Shown here piece after piece: positions 16,231 to 24,585 of a DNA stretch of 64,000 nt. The DNA is from Oscillospiraceae bacterium (GTDB lineage Bacteria > Bacillota > Clostridia > Oscillospirales > Ruminococcaceae). Numbering within the stretch: the stretch's first letter is position 1; each line of letters starts with the position of its first letter. A program made the position numbers and the translations under genes. Below the pieces are notes generated by a model. It was not told where the DNA came from, did not search any database, and saw nothing but the letters and a program-made list of their open reading frames with translations. The stretch is taken from assembly GCA_017466885.1 (NCBI GenBank), contig JAFTTH010000009.1:1-64000 (forward strand), in the 5' to 3' direction.

Positions 16231-18291
16231 ATGGATAGGTATATCGGAAAGCGACTGGGCGGTCGCTATGAGATCCTGGAGATTATCGGGATCGGCGGTA
16301 TGGCAAATGTCTATAAGGCCAGGGATCTGATTGAGGATCGTCCTGTGGCGGTCAAGATCCTGAAGGAAGAGTTTGTTTCCAATGAGGAGTTTGTGCGTCG
16401 CTTTAAAAATGAGTCCAAAGCGATTGCCGCTCTTTCCCATCCCAATATTGTCCGGGTGTATGATGTCCTCCTGAGTGAGAGCATTCCTGCCATCGTCATG
16501 GAGCATATTGACGGAATCACCCTCAAAGAGTATATTGAGCGGGAAGGCGTTTTGAAGTGGAAAGAGGCGATTTATTATATCGTCCAGATTCTTCGTGCCC
16601 TTCAGCACGCGCATGATAAGGGAATCGTTCATCGGGATATTAAGCCCCAGAATATTATGTTGCTGGCAGATGGTACCATCAAGGTGATGGATTTTGGCAT
16701 TGCCCGCTTTGCCCGGCTGGATAGCAAAACAATTACGGATAAGGTGATCGGCTCGGTGCATTACATCAGCCCCGAGCAGGCCTGCGGCGATCTGACCGAC
16801 CAAAAGACAGATATCTATTCTGTTGGTGTGATGTTCTTTGAGATGCTCACCGGCCGTCTGCCCTTTGACGGTGACGGTGCGGTCAATGTTGCTCTGATGC
16901 AGGTCAGCAAGGAGCCGATCCGTCCCCGTGAGCTGAATGAGACCATCCCCGAGGGATTGGAGGAAATCATTATCCGCGCGATGCAGAAGAATCCCAGCCA
17001 GCGGTATCAGACTGCGGCGGAAATGCTGCGGGATATTGAGGAGTTCAAAAAGAATCCCAGCATTCAGTTCGAGTATAAATATTTCGTGGATGAAAACCCC
17101 ACCCGTTTTTATCAGACCGTTTCTCCCGCTGCCAAAACCGCTGAAGCGGCGGCTGTTGCCCAGGCAGAGGAGGAAGAGGAGGATGAAAAGAAGGGGAAAC
17201 TGCTTCCTATTATTGCCGGAATTACTGCAGCCTTTGTGGTGGTGCTGGTGACCTTCGGTATTATCGTTTTCTTCCTGATGACCGGAAATAACCTGCAGGA
17301 TGTGGACGTTCCTTATCTGATCGGCGAGAGCTTTGAGGATGTTCAGTTCGCTTATCCCGACTTTAAGATCACCGTTGCCAACCGGGAATATAACGATGAG
17401 TATGCCGAGGGCATGATCGTTTCCCAGACCCCTGAGGCCGGAGGCGCTAAGAAGAAGTCCGGAACCACCATTGAGGTTGTTGTCAGCCGCGGTCCGCAGT
17501 TGGTGACCGTCCCCGATGTTTACGGTGACGATTACGAAACTGGTGTTCGTAAGCTGGAAAATGCCGGCTTTGAAACGGTTGAGGGAATCGACTTTGACTC
17601 TTCTGTCCCCACCGGCGCGATTATCCGGACTGATCCTGCCCACCTTTCCAATGTCAAGAAGGGTACCACCATCCGTGTCATCTGGAATAAGGGGGCACCT
17701 GTGGTTAAGACTATCGTTCCCGAGGTGGATGGCATTTCCTCGGCGGATGCACAAAAGGCTCTTGAACTGAAAAACCTGAAGTTCAAGATCGTTGAGGAGA
17801 ACTCTTCTCTGGAAAAGGGAACAGTAATCCGCTCCGATCCCAAGCAGGGTGAGGAGATTGCTGAGGGCGAGACCGTGATCCTTTACGTCAGCACCGGTGA
17901 GGTGGATCAGGTCACAAAGACGATTGAGATCCCTCTGCCTAACTTCATCGATCAGCTGACCGAACTGACCATTTATAAGAACGGACTCCTGGTGGAGACG
18001 CAGAAACTCAATCCTTCCATTGCCGTGACTTATAACGCCCGGGTGAAGGGAAGCGGAGCAAATAACCGCATTACAGTTCGGTTGGATGGAAAGCCCTATC
18101 TGCAGTATGTTTATGATTTTGATACCGAAACGCTTATCCTGACAGAGGATCTGACGGATAATTTCCGTCCTGCAACCTCCTCAGATAGCTCGGCTCCTTC
18201 GGAAGATGTGAGCAGCGAGCCGTCCGGCGAGCAGGGTGGAGATACTTCCTCGGTTGTGTCTGTTCCTGCGCAGGAAGTTGTCGTGCCGTGA
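16231..18291 (+). CDS. prkC: PASTA-domain Ser/Thr protein kinase
   Basis: A membrane kinase that senses muropeptides or lipid II outside and signals to cell-wall growth and spore germination. In 686 residues: kinase domain 1-270 with Lys42 (VAVKIL), HRDIKPQN and MDFG; an acidic linker; one membrane helix at about 325-352; three PASTA repeats (about 353-570); then a beta-rich region and a Ser-rich tail of about 40 residues. The last four bases overlap rsgA. Confidence 0.95.
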   Translation: MDRYIGKRLGGRYEILEIIGIGGMANVYKARDLIEDRPVAVKILKEEFVSNEEFVRRFKNESKAIAALSHPNIVRVYDVLLSESIPAIVMEHIDGITLKEYIEREGVLKWKEAIYYIVQILRALQHAHDKGIVHRDIKPQNIMLLADGTIKVMDFGIARFARLDSKTITDKVIGSVHYISPEQACGDLTDQKTDIYSVGVMFFEMLTGRLPFDGDGAVNVALMQVSKEPIRPRELNETIPEGLEEIIIRAMQKNPSQRYQTAAEMLRDIEEFKKNPSIQFEYKYFVDENPTRFYQTVSPAAKTAEAAAVAQAEEEEEDEKKGKLLPIIAGITAAFVVVLVTFGIIVFFLMTGNNLQDVDVPYLIGESFEDVQFAYPDFKITVANREYNDEYAEGMIVSQTPEAGGAKKKSGTTIEVVVSRGPQLVTVPDVYGDDYETGVRKLENAGFETVEGIDFDSSVPTGAIIRTDPAHLSNVKKGTTIRVIWNKGAPVVKTIVPEVDGISSADAQKALELKNLKFKIVEENSSLEKGTVIRSDPKQGEEIAEGETVILYVSTGEVDQVTKTIEIPLPNFIDQLTELTIYKNGLLVETQKLNPSIAVTYNARVKGSGANNRITVRLDGKPYLQYVYDFDTETLILTEDLTDNFRPATSSDSSAPSEDVSSEPSGEQGGDTSSVVSVPAQEVVVP

Positions 18292-19175
18292 GTGGACAGA
18301 TGAAACAATTCAAAGGAATGATACGAAAAGGGATCGGTGGCTTCTACGATGTAGAGGCCGCCGATGCTGTCTATATTTGCAGAGCGAGAGGAATCCTGCG
18401 CAAAGAGGGGATCACACCTCTGGCCGGAGATTCGGTTATGATCTCGGTGGAAAACGGATCCGCCGTGATTGATGAAGTTCTGCCTCGAAAAAATAGCTTG
18501 GTCCGCCCGCCGGTGGCTAACCTTGATCTGCTCTTTCTGGTCCTATCCATGGCTGATCCGGCCCCTAATTTGCCTGTGGCAGATAAAATGCTGGTGATTG
18601 CAGAGGATAAAGGCATCGAGCCGGTGATCATTCTGACCAAATGCGATCTTGCCTCCCCAAATGAGATCGCGGAGCTTTACCGCAAGGCGGGATTCACTGT
18701 CCTTGTGAAGGGGGAGTGCGGAGATTTGGCGGAAGAAATCGGGAAGATGATGCCGGAAAAAATTGCTGCCTTTGCAGGGAACTCCGGAGCAGGAAAATCG
18801 ACTTTGCTGAACCTCCTGGATCCTTCTCTCGGCCTGCCTACGGCGGAGATCAGCAAAAAGCTTGGCCGCGGACGGCATACGACCCGTCAGGTGGAGCTGT
18901 ATCCTTTCTGCGGCGGGTACTTGGCAGACAGTCCCGGTTTTTCGGAGCTTTCTCCCCAGAAATATGAGCCGATTTCGGCGGAGAATCTACCTTTTTGCTT
19001 CCGGGAATTTTTGCCCTATATAGATCATTGTCGGTTTACCGGCTGCTCCCATACCTGCGAGAAGGGCTGTGCCGTCCTTGCGGCCATGGAGCAGGGGGAG
19101 ATTGCTCCCTCCCGACATGAAAGCTATTGCCGGTTATACGAAGAAGCCAAGGAGCAAAAGTCCTGGGAAAAGTAA
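18288..19175 (+). CDS. rsgA: Ribosome small-subunit GTPase RsgA
   Basis: A circularly permuted GTPase that helps mature the 30S subunit. In 295 residues the G motifs occur in permuted order: TKCD (G4), then GNSGAGKSTLLN (G1), then DSPGF (G3), followed by the C-terminal zinc motif with CRFTGCSHTCEKGC. GTG 18288 overlaps the prkC stop (GTGA); ATG 18300 is an alternative start. B. subtilis has rpe next; here it is absent. Confidence 0.94.
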   Translation: MSGQMKQFKGMIRKGIGGFYDVEAADAVYICRARGILRKEGITPLAGDSVMISVENGSAVIDEVLPRKNSLVRPPVANLDLLFLVLSMADPAPNLPVADKMLVIAEDKGIEPVIILTKCDLASPNEIAELYRKAGFTVLVKGECGDLAEEIGKMMPEKIAAFAGNSGAGKSTLLNLLDPSLGLPTAEISKKLGRGRHTTRQVELYPFCGGYLADSPGFSELSPQKYEPISAENLPFCFREFLPYIDHCRFTGCSHTCEKGCAVLAAMEQGEIAPSRHESYCRLYEEAKEQKSWEK

Positions 19176-19194
19176 GGAAGGGAGGGAAATGGGA

Positions 19195-19830
19195 ATGAAA
19201 CGGGCCGTCCTTTTTGCGGCCTCTCCGGAGGCGGTTTTGCCCGATTGCGCGGCAGAGCTTGCCCGGGATGCGCTTGTGATCGCTGTGGATGGCGGGTTGA
19301 CCCTCTGTCGCTCTGCCGGAATTGAACCGGATCTTCTTTTGGGAGATTTTGATTCCCTTATGGAACCCCTTCCCGCAGATATTCCGATTCTCCGTCATCC
19401 CGTCCGGAAGGACGATACCGATATTATGCTTGCAATCAAGCATGGGATTGCGTGCGGTTGCAGGGATTTTACCCTTTTTGGATGTTTTGGCGGCCGGTTT
19501 GACCATACCTTCGCCAACATCTCCGCAATGCTTTATTTGAGGAAGCAGGGCTGTACTGCCCGGATGCTGGACGGTGCGGCGGATATGTATCCCTTGTGGG
19601 GGACGGATCGTGTGGAGGGGGACCCGGTGAATGGGGGAAAGCTCTCACTGTTTCCTCTTTCAGAGCAGATCAGCGGCGTTTGTGAGAGGGGACTTTCTTA
19701 TCTGCTGGAGGATGCTGTCCTGGAAAATTGCTTTCCCCTCGGTGTCAGTAACGCCTTCATTGGAGAACGGTGGAGCGTATCTATTGCGGAGGGTGCGGCG
19801 GTCGTGATCGTCACAAAAAAAGGGGAATAA
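19195..19830 (+). CDS. thiN: Thiamine pyrophosphokinase
   Basis: Makes thiamine diphosphate from thiamine and ATP. The 211-residue protein shows AVDGGL, LLGDFDS and GCFGGRFDHTF, the family active-site motifs. ATG 19195 is 9 bases after GGGAGG; ATG 19189 is closer and less likely. It is the last gene of the operon. No TPP riboswitch is visible. The cofactor it makes is used by dxs and by the E1 component in this window. Confidence 0.92.
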   Translation: MKRAVLFAASPEAVLPDCAAELARDALVIAVDGGLTLCRSAGIEPDLLLGDFDSLMEPLPADIPILRHPVRKDDTDIMLAIKHGIACGCRDFTLFGCFGGRFDHTFANISAMLYLRKQGCTARMLDGAADMYPLWGTDRVEGDPVNGGKLSLFPLSEQISGVCERGLSYLLEDAVLENCFPLGVSNAFIGERWSVSIAEGAAVVIVTKKGE

Positions 19831-19873
19831 TCCCCGGGAACACATATTTATTTTTTCAATGGACAAAATATGG

Positions 19874-19902
19874 TTGTGTTTTTCTGAAAAGTGTAGTATA
19901 AT
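19874..19902 (+). promoter_or_regulatory. Promoter of the Asp/Cys-rich small protein
   Basis: TTGTGT (19874-19879) and a perfect TATAAT (19897-19902) with 17-base spacing. It resembles the asp23 promoter at 55612 along its length. Confidence 0.75.
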
Positions 19903-19979
19903 AAGGGTAAACGGAAGGTAATTCCGAAAAATTGAAGCTTTACCGGCTGAAACGCCGGATTGAAAGGGAGGAAATATCA

Positions 19980-20216
19980 ATGAAAAAGGGTTGGATTTTT
20001 GCCATTATCGGTATCGTCGTAGCCGCTGTTGCCGCTGCCGGTGTCATCTATTTGGTTTATAAGAAAAAGCAGGAAGAGTCTTGCATGCTCTGCGATTCGG
20101 ATGACCTTTATGATGATTACGATGATTATGATGATTTTGATGAGTGTTGCGATTGCTGCTGTGACGGCAAGTGCGAGGATGATTGCGCGGCTGACAAGGC
20201 TTCTGACGCTGAATAA
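19980..20216 (+). CDS. Small single-pass membrane protein with Asp- and Cys-rich tail
   Basis: I do not recognise a family. It has 78 residues: a short basic start, one hydrophobic helix (about 5-27), KKK, then a tail with nine Cys (35, 38, 56, 57, 59, 60, 61, 65, 69) and a run of Asp/Tyr (DDLYDDYDDYDDFDE). The tail looks able to bind metal ions. ATG 19980 is 9 bases after GGGAGG. It has its own promoter and terminator, so it is a stand-alone gene. The positive residues after the helix favour an inside tail. Confidence 0.8.
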   Translation: MKKGWIFAIIGIVVAAVAAAGVIYLVYKKKQEESCMLCDSDDLYDDYDDYDDFDECCDCCCDGKCEDDCAADKASDAE

Positions 20217-20226
20217 TCAATCACTG

Positions 20227-20257
20227 AAAAGCGAGGCGTATTTGCCTCGCTTTTTTT
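20227..20257 (+). terminator. Intrinsic terminator after the small membrane protein
   Basis: AAAGCGAGGC / GCCTCGCTTT stem with a 6-base loop and a run of T, 10 bases after the stop codon. Confidence 0.88.
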
Positions 20258-20276
20258 GTAAGGATGTGAACTCGGA

Positions 20277-20990
20277 TTGGCAAAAATAGTGCGGAGCTCT
20301 CTTGTGAACCGCGTTTATGCTAAGTATCTGGCAATGGGCGGGATTGCGTTACTGCTGTTTGCGGTTCAGCCGGCGGTCATCTGGCTGGGAATAACGGTCA
20401 GTCCCTTCTTTTTGATTCTTCTTGCCGGAGTAATCCCCGGTGCAATTTTGTGGCGCCGCAGGGGAATTCTCAGGAGTGGAGCAGAAGGGGAGCGGAAAAC
20501 CAAAAAACTTTTGAAAAAGCTCCCCGCAGGATATACGGTGTTTTCAGATATTACATTGACTGTGGGAGAAAAAGAGGGTCAGCTTGATTTTGTGGTTCTT
20601 GGCAAAAACGGAATTTTTAACGTGGAAGTGAAGAATATAAAGGGCAAGGTAACGGGAAATGCTTCCGATGCAAAGCTCAGTCTGCAAAAGGATTACGGTG
20701 CGGAGAAAAACCGGAAAAAGACCCTTTATAATCCTCTTCACCAGGCAAAAGGGCAGTGCAACCTTTTATCCGAATGCCTACGAAAGAACGGGCTGCCGGT
20801 TGAAGCCCAGCCGGTGGTTTGGCTTTCTTTTGAAGGGGTGGAGCTTGTTTTGGCGGGGCGGCCAGAATATCTTCTTTCTGCCGCAGAAGGGGAGGATACG
20901 CTTTGCCGGTATATCAAAGGTTATTCCGGGAAGCTCTCCAAAAAAGAGCAGGAGAAGGCGGAGCAGATCATTCGCGGTGCAATCCGTTGA
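20277..20990 (+). CDS. NERD-domain membrane protein
   Basis: In 237 residues two hydrophobic helices (about 17-60) precede a nuclease-related NERD domain. The PD-(D/E)xK-like core is visible as EGQLDFVVLGKNGIFNVEVKN (Asp, then Glu-x-Lys) at about residues 100-120. NERD proteins are common in Firmicutes and their role is not settled. TTG 20277 follows AAGGATG. The gap 20991-21213 holds only the next promoter and its repeats. Confidence 0.8.
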   Translation: MAKIVRSSLVNRVYAKYLAMGGIALLLFAVQPAVIWLGITVSPFFLILLAGVIPGAILWRRRGILRSGAEGERKTKKLLKKLPAGYTVFSDITLTVGEKEGQLDFVVLGKNGIFNVEVKNIKGKVTGNASDAKLSLQKDYGAEKNRKKTLYNPLHQAKGQCNLLSECLRKNGLPVEAQPVVWLSFEGVELVLAGRPEYLLSAAEGEDTLCRYIKGYSGKLSKKEQEKAEQIIRGAIR

Positions 20991-21094
20991 AATATGCTGA
21001 ACAAGGTGCAGGATGTTGTGGTGGCAACAAAAAATCAGAACAATATTTTGGGCTCCTTTGCGAGAAATTTTTTTCAATCTTTTTCGGAAAAGGA

Positions 21095-21123
21095 TTGACA
21101 TGTATGTTATAAAATGTTATAAT
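21095..21123 (+). promoter_or_regulatory. Consensus sigma-A promoter of the deoR-sorE-dehydrogenase operon
   Basis: Perfect TTGACA (21095-21100) and perfect TATAAT (21118-21123) with an ideal 17-base spacer. Such a strong promoter is usually held down by a repressor, and repeats overlap it. Confidence 0.92.
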
Positions 21124-21156
21124 AAGTTAGATTTGTGCTTCGACTTGTTATAAAAT
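21105..21156 (+). promoter_or_regulatory. Three TGTTATAAAAT-like direct repeats, probable DeoR operator
   Basis: TGTTATAAAAT at 21105-21115, TGTTATAATAA at 21115-21125 and TGTTATAAAAT at 21146-21156. The starts are 10 and 31 bases apart, close to one and three helical turns. The second copy contains the -10 box. DeoR-family repressors commonly bind direct repeats, and the adjacent gene encodes one, so autoregulation is likely (inference). Confidence 0.65.
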
Positions 21157-21213
21157 ATAATTTACGCAGAAATCATACATATATTTCGGTCAATTTGAAA
21201 GGAGTGAGCTTTT

Positions 21214-21969
21214 TTGAATTCCGTCCGCAGAGAACGCCTGAAAAAATACATAGCAGAAAAGGGAATAGTCAGTCTCAAAGAGCTCACAACAATTTTCAGT
21301 GATGTCAGCCTGATGACCATCCACCGTGACCTGGATTTTCTGGAGGAGGATGGCAAGATCATCCGGATGCGGGGCGGCGCCCGGTATATCGGAGAGATCT
21401 CGGCTCACGAGCCCTCTTTTGAGATCCGTGAGGTGGAAAACCGGAAGGCAAAGGAGCAGATTGCAGAAAAGGCAGTCCGGTTTATTCATAGCGGTAGCTC
21501 AGTGTTTTTTGATGCCGGGACGACTACTATGGCTCTTGCCCGGTTGATCCCTGATGATAGCTTTAGCGTGATTACCAGTGCGCCGAACATTGCTCTTGAG
21601 GTTGCCCGGCGGACAAACCCCACCGTCAGTATGTGCGGCGGAACACTCAACCGCAGCAATATGACTCTTTCGGGAACCTCCGCAATGGAAATGCTGGAAA
21701 AGGTTAATATTGACGTCGCATTTCTCGTTTGTACCGGGTTTTCCCTGGAGGGTGGCTTTACCTGCGGTAAAGAGTCAGAGGCGGACGTAAAGAACCTGAT
21801 CATCAAAAAAGCGAGAACCGTCATTATGCTGATGGACCGTTCCAAGCTGAATAAAATGCTTCCCTTTACCTTCTGTGGGTTGAAGGATATCAACTATATG
21901 ATCTGCGAAGGGGAGCTTCCTCCCAAGGTTGCAGAGGCCGCCGCCAAGGCCGGTGTCCAGCTCCTGTAA
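21214..21969 (+). CDS. DeoR-family transcriptional repressor
   Basis: In 251 residues an N-terminal winged helix (RRERLKKYIAEKG...MTIHRDLDFLEEDGKIIRMRGGA) precedes the DeoR sensor domain (DAGTTTMALARLI, VCTGFSLEGGFTCG, DRSKLN), which binds a sugar phosphate. TTG 21214 is the family N-terminus and follows AAAGGAGTG at a rather long spacing. Gene context suggests it controls the following sugar-phosphate operon; the effector is not known. Confidence 0.88.
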   Translation: MNSVRRERLKKYIAEKGIVSLKELTTIFSDVSLMTIHRDLDFLEEDGKIIRMRGGARYIGEISAHEPSFEIREVENRKAKEQIAEKAVRFIHSGSSVFFDAGTTTMALARLIPDDSFSVITSAPNIALEVARRTNPTVSMCGGTLNRSNMTLSGTSAMEMLEKVNIDVAFLVCTGFSLEGGFTCGKESEADVKNLIIKKARTVIMLMDRSKLNKMLPFTFCGLKDINYMICEGELPPKVAEAAAKAGVQLL

Positions 21970-21995
21970 TTTCAGTCTTTTAAGAGGAGAACCTC

Positions 21996-23249
21996 TTGAA
22001 AATATCAAGCGAAGGATGGTTGACCGTGAAGAAAAATTTGCTTATTGCGCAGTCCGGAGGTCCCACTGCTGCAATCAATGCAACATTGGCCGGTGTTGTG
22101 CAAACAGGCCTGCTGAGTGCATCTGTGGATAAGGTGCTCGGCGCTGTGAATGGCATCAAGGGTGTTTATGAGGGACGTCTGGTGGATATCGGATGTCAGC
22201 TGTCCTCTCCGGAGTCGATGCGTCTTTTGATGCAGACCCCCGCAGCGGCCCTTGGATCCTGCCGACTGAAGATGAAGAGCCCCGAAGCCGACCCTGCATT
22301 TTATGAGCAGATCACCAAGGTGATGTTGGAAAATAACGTGGGTTATTTCGTTTATATCGGCGGAAACGACTCGATGGATACTGTCCTGAAGCTTTCCCGG
22401 TATTACAAAGAAAAAGGAATTGATATCAAGGTAATGGGCGCCCCCAAAACGGTGGATAACGACCTTTGTGTGACCGACCATACCCCCGGTTTCCCCAGTG
22501 CAGCCAAGTATATTGGTGCAACCCTTGCGGAGATCGTCCGGGATTGCCATGTTTATGATATTCCTGCTGTTACCATTGTTGAGATTATGGGCCGGGATGC
22601 CGGCTGGCTGGCTGCTTCTGCCTGCCTTGCCCGTCTGAATGGTTGCGGTGGTCCTCAGCTGATTTATCTTCCCGAGGTTCCTTTTGATATTGACCGCTTC
22701 GTGGAGGATGTGAAGAAGGAGCTGGAGAAGAATCCTGCCGTTGTTGTGGCGGTCAGCGAAGGCATCCGGGACGAAAACGGTGTTTATACTGCGGAAGCCA
22801 ACCAGAGCGGTGCAGTTGACGCCTTTGGTCATAAGTATCTTGCAGGTATTGCCAAGTATCTTGAGTCCGTTGTTCGGGATCGGATCGGTTGCAAAGCCCG
22901 CGGAATTGAGCTGAATCTGCCTCAGCGGTGTGCGGCTCATATCCTCTCCGCGACCGATGTGGAAGAATCCAGAATGCAGGGCGCCGCGGCAGCAGAGCGC
23001 GCGATTTCCGGATTCAGCGGTGAGATGGCTGCTGTGAAGCGGATCTCCAGCAAGCCTTACAGAACAGAGATTACCACCGTTCCCATTGAGCAGGTGGCAA
23101 ACGAGGTTTCCTCGGTGCCCAGAAGCTGGATCAACGAAGCAGGAAACGATGTGACCGAAGAAATGGTGGAGTATCTCTATCCCTTGATTCAGGGTGAGCT
23201 CAACCAGATTTTTGAGAACGGTCTGCCGAAACACATCAGTCTTTATTGA
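21996..23249 (+). CDS. pfp: 6-phosphofructokinase, pyrophosphate-dependent type
   Basis: Interconverts fructose 6-phosphate and fructose 1,6-bisphosphate. Two active-site positions indicate PPi rather than ATP: GGNDS has Asp where ATP enzymes have the second Gly (GGDGS), and PKTVDND has Lys where they have Gly (PGTIDND). The protein has 417 residues from TTG 21996, behind AGAGGAG at 6 bases; GTG 22026 (VKKNLLIAQSGGP), behind AAGGATGG, is an alternative that gives 407 residues. It is placed in a catabolic operon rather than with pyruvate kinase. Confidence 0.85.
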   Translation: MKISSEGWLTVKKNLLIAQSGGPTAAINATLAGVVQTGLLSASVDKVLGAVNGIKGVYEGRLVDIGCQLSSPESMRLLMQTPAAALGSCRLKMKSPEADPAFYEQITKVMLENNVGYFVYIGGNDSMDTVLKLSRYYKEKGIDIKVMGAPKTVDNDLCVTDHTPGFPSAAKYIGATLAEIVRDCHVYDIPAVTIVEIMGRDAGWLAASACLARLNGCGGPQLIYLPEVPFDIDRFVEDVKKELEKNPAVVVAVSEGIRDENGVYTAEANQSGAVDAFGHKYLAGIAKYLESVVRDRIGCKARGIELNLPQRCAAHILSATDVEESRMQGAAAAERAISGFSGEMAAVKRISSKPYRTEITTVPIEQVANEVSSVPRSWINEAGNDVTEEMVEYLYPLIQGELNQIFENGLPKHISLY

Positions 23250-23292
23250 TTGATGGTTTAGATATATGTATTTACATAGGAGGAACACAAAA

Positions 23293-24552
23293 ATGGAAAC
23301 AAAAGCGCTCAGAATACATGGCAAAAACGATCTGCGCTTGGATGTGTTTGAACTTCCCGAAATGGGAGAGGATCAGATCCTTGCGAAGGTTGTCTCTGAT
23401 AGCCTTTGCATGTCGTCTTATAAGGCGGCTATCCAGGGGGGAGAGCATAAGCGCGTTCCCGATGATGTAGAGGTGAATCCCACCATCATCGGACATGAGT
23501 TTTGCGGAGAGATCGTGGCAGTCGGTGCCAAATGGGCCGATCAGTTCAAGCCGGGCCAGAGATTTACCGTTCAGCCTGCAATGAACTATAAGGGCTCTCT
23601 GTATGCCCCCGGCTATTCTTACTCCAATATGGGTGGTGACGCTACCTATATCGTCCTTTCCAATGAGGTTATGGAGTGTAACTGCCTGCTCAAATATGAT
23701 GGAGATGCCTTCTTCTATGGCTCTCTGTCTGAGCCCCTTTCCTGCATCATCGGTGCTTTCCACGCAAACTACCACACCACTCCCGGTGTCTATGAGCATA
23801 AGATGGGAATCGTTGAGGGCGGCAAAATGGCCATCCTCGCCGGCGTTGGACCGATGGGTCTGGGCGCGATCGACTATGCAATCCATTGTGACAGAAAGCC
23901 CTCTCTGCTCGTTGTTACCGATATTGACGATGCCCGTCTTGCCCGTGCAGAGTCCATCCTGACGGTGGAAGAGGCCGCGAAAAACGGTGTAAAGCTTGTG
24001 TACCTGAACACTTCCGAGGGTGACGCTGTTGCCAAGCTGATGGAGCTGACTGACGGTACCGGTTATGACGATGTGTTTGTCTTTGCTCCTGTTGCTCCTG
24101 TTGTAGAGCAGGGCGATCAGATCCTTGGCCGTGACGGATGCCTGAACTTCTTTGCAGGCCCCACCAACCACGAGTTCACCGCGAAGTTTAACTTCTATAA
24201 CGTTCATTACGGTTCGACCCATATCGTTGGCACCAGCGGTGGTAACACTGATGATATGCGCGAGTATATTGCAATGATGGAGAAGAACCTCCTCAACCCC
24301 GCTTGCCTGATCACCCACGTGGGCGGTCTGGACAGCGCTTGCGAGGCAACCCTGAACCTTCCCAAGATCCCCGGCGGTAAGAAGCTGATCTATACCGGCA
24401 TCTCTCTGCCTTTGACCGCAATTTCCGATTTTGCGGAGAAGGGGAAGGAAGACCCGATGTTTGCAACTCTGGACGAGATCTGCAAGCGTCATAACGGACT
24501 TTGGTCTGCGGAAGCAGAGAAATATCTGCTTGCCAATGCTAAATCAATATAA
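23293..24552 (+). CDS. Zinc-dependent medium-chain dehydrogenase, SorE-like (L-sorbose 1-phosphate reductase)
   Basis: A 419-residue zinc dehydrogenase. Its N-terminus (KALRIHGKNDLRLDVFELPE), IGHEFCGEI, EPLSCIIGAF and the C-terminal GTSGGNTDDMREYIAMM closely match, from memory, the SorE family that reduces L-sorbose 1-phosphate to D-glucitol 6-phosphate with NAD(P)H. The Rossmann motif GVGPMGLGA is at about residue 185. ATG 23293 follows GGAGG. Substrate here may differ, because no sorbose PTS or glucitol 6-phosphate dehydrogenase gene is present. Confidence 0.75.
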   Translation: METKALRIHGKNDLRLDVFELPEMGEDQILAKVVSDSLCMSSYKAAIQGGEHKRVPDDVEVNPTIIGHEFCGEIVAVGAKWADQFKPGQRFTVQPAMNYKGSLYAPGYSYSNMGGDATYIVLSNEVMECNCLLKYDGDAFFYGSLSEPLSCIIGAFHANYHTTPGVYEHKMGIVEGGKMAILAGVGPMGLGAIDYAIHCDRKPSLLVVTDIDDARLARAESILTVEEAAKNGVKLVYLNTSEGDAVAKLMELTDGTGYDDVFVFAPVAPVVEQGDQILGRDGCLNFFAGPTNHEFTAKFNFYNVHYGSTHIVGTSGGNTDDMREYIAMMEKNLLNPACLITHVGGLDSACEATLNLPKIPGGKKLIYTGISLPLTAISDFAEKGKEDPMFATLDEICKRHNGLWSAEAEKYLLANAKSI

Positions 24553-24585
24553 GCTTCCAATAAATCTTTTTTAGGAGGAATCAAA

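Noticed and set aside
16228..17754. 508-codon open frame antisense to prkC
   Set aside because: Mirror of the kinase and PASTA coding sequence, without a start signal or motif.
19831..19979. TPP riboswitch near thiN
   Set aside because: No CUGAGA or matching ACC-GAUC core in the leader or after thiN; the segment holds only a promoter and leader.
22005..23324. 439-codon open frame antisense to the phosphofructokinase
   Set aside because: Shadow frame; the sense strand carries the catalytic motifs.
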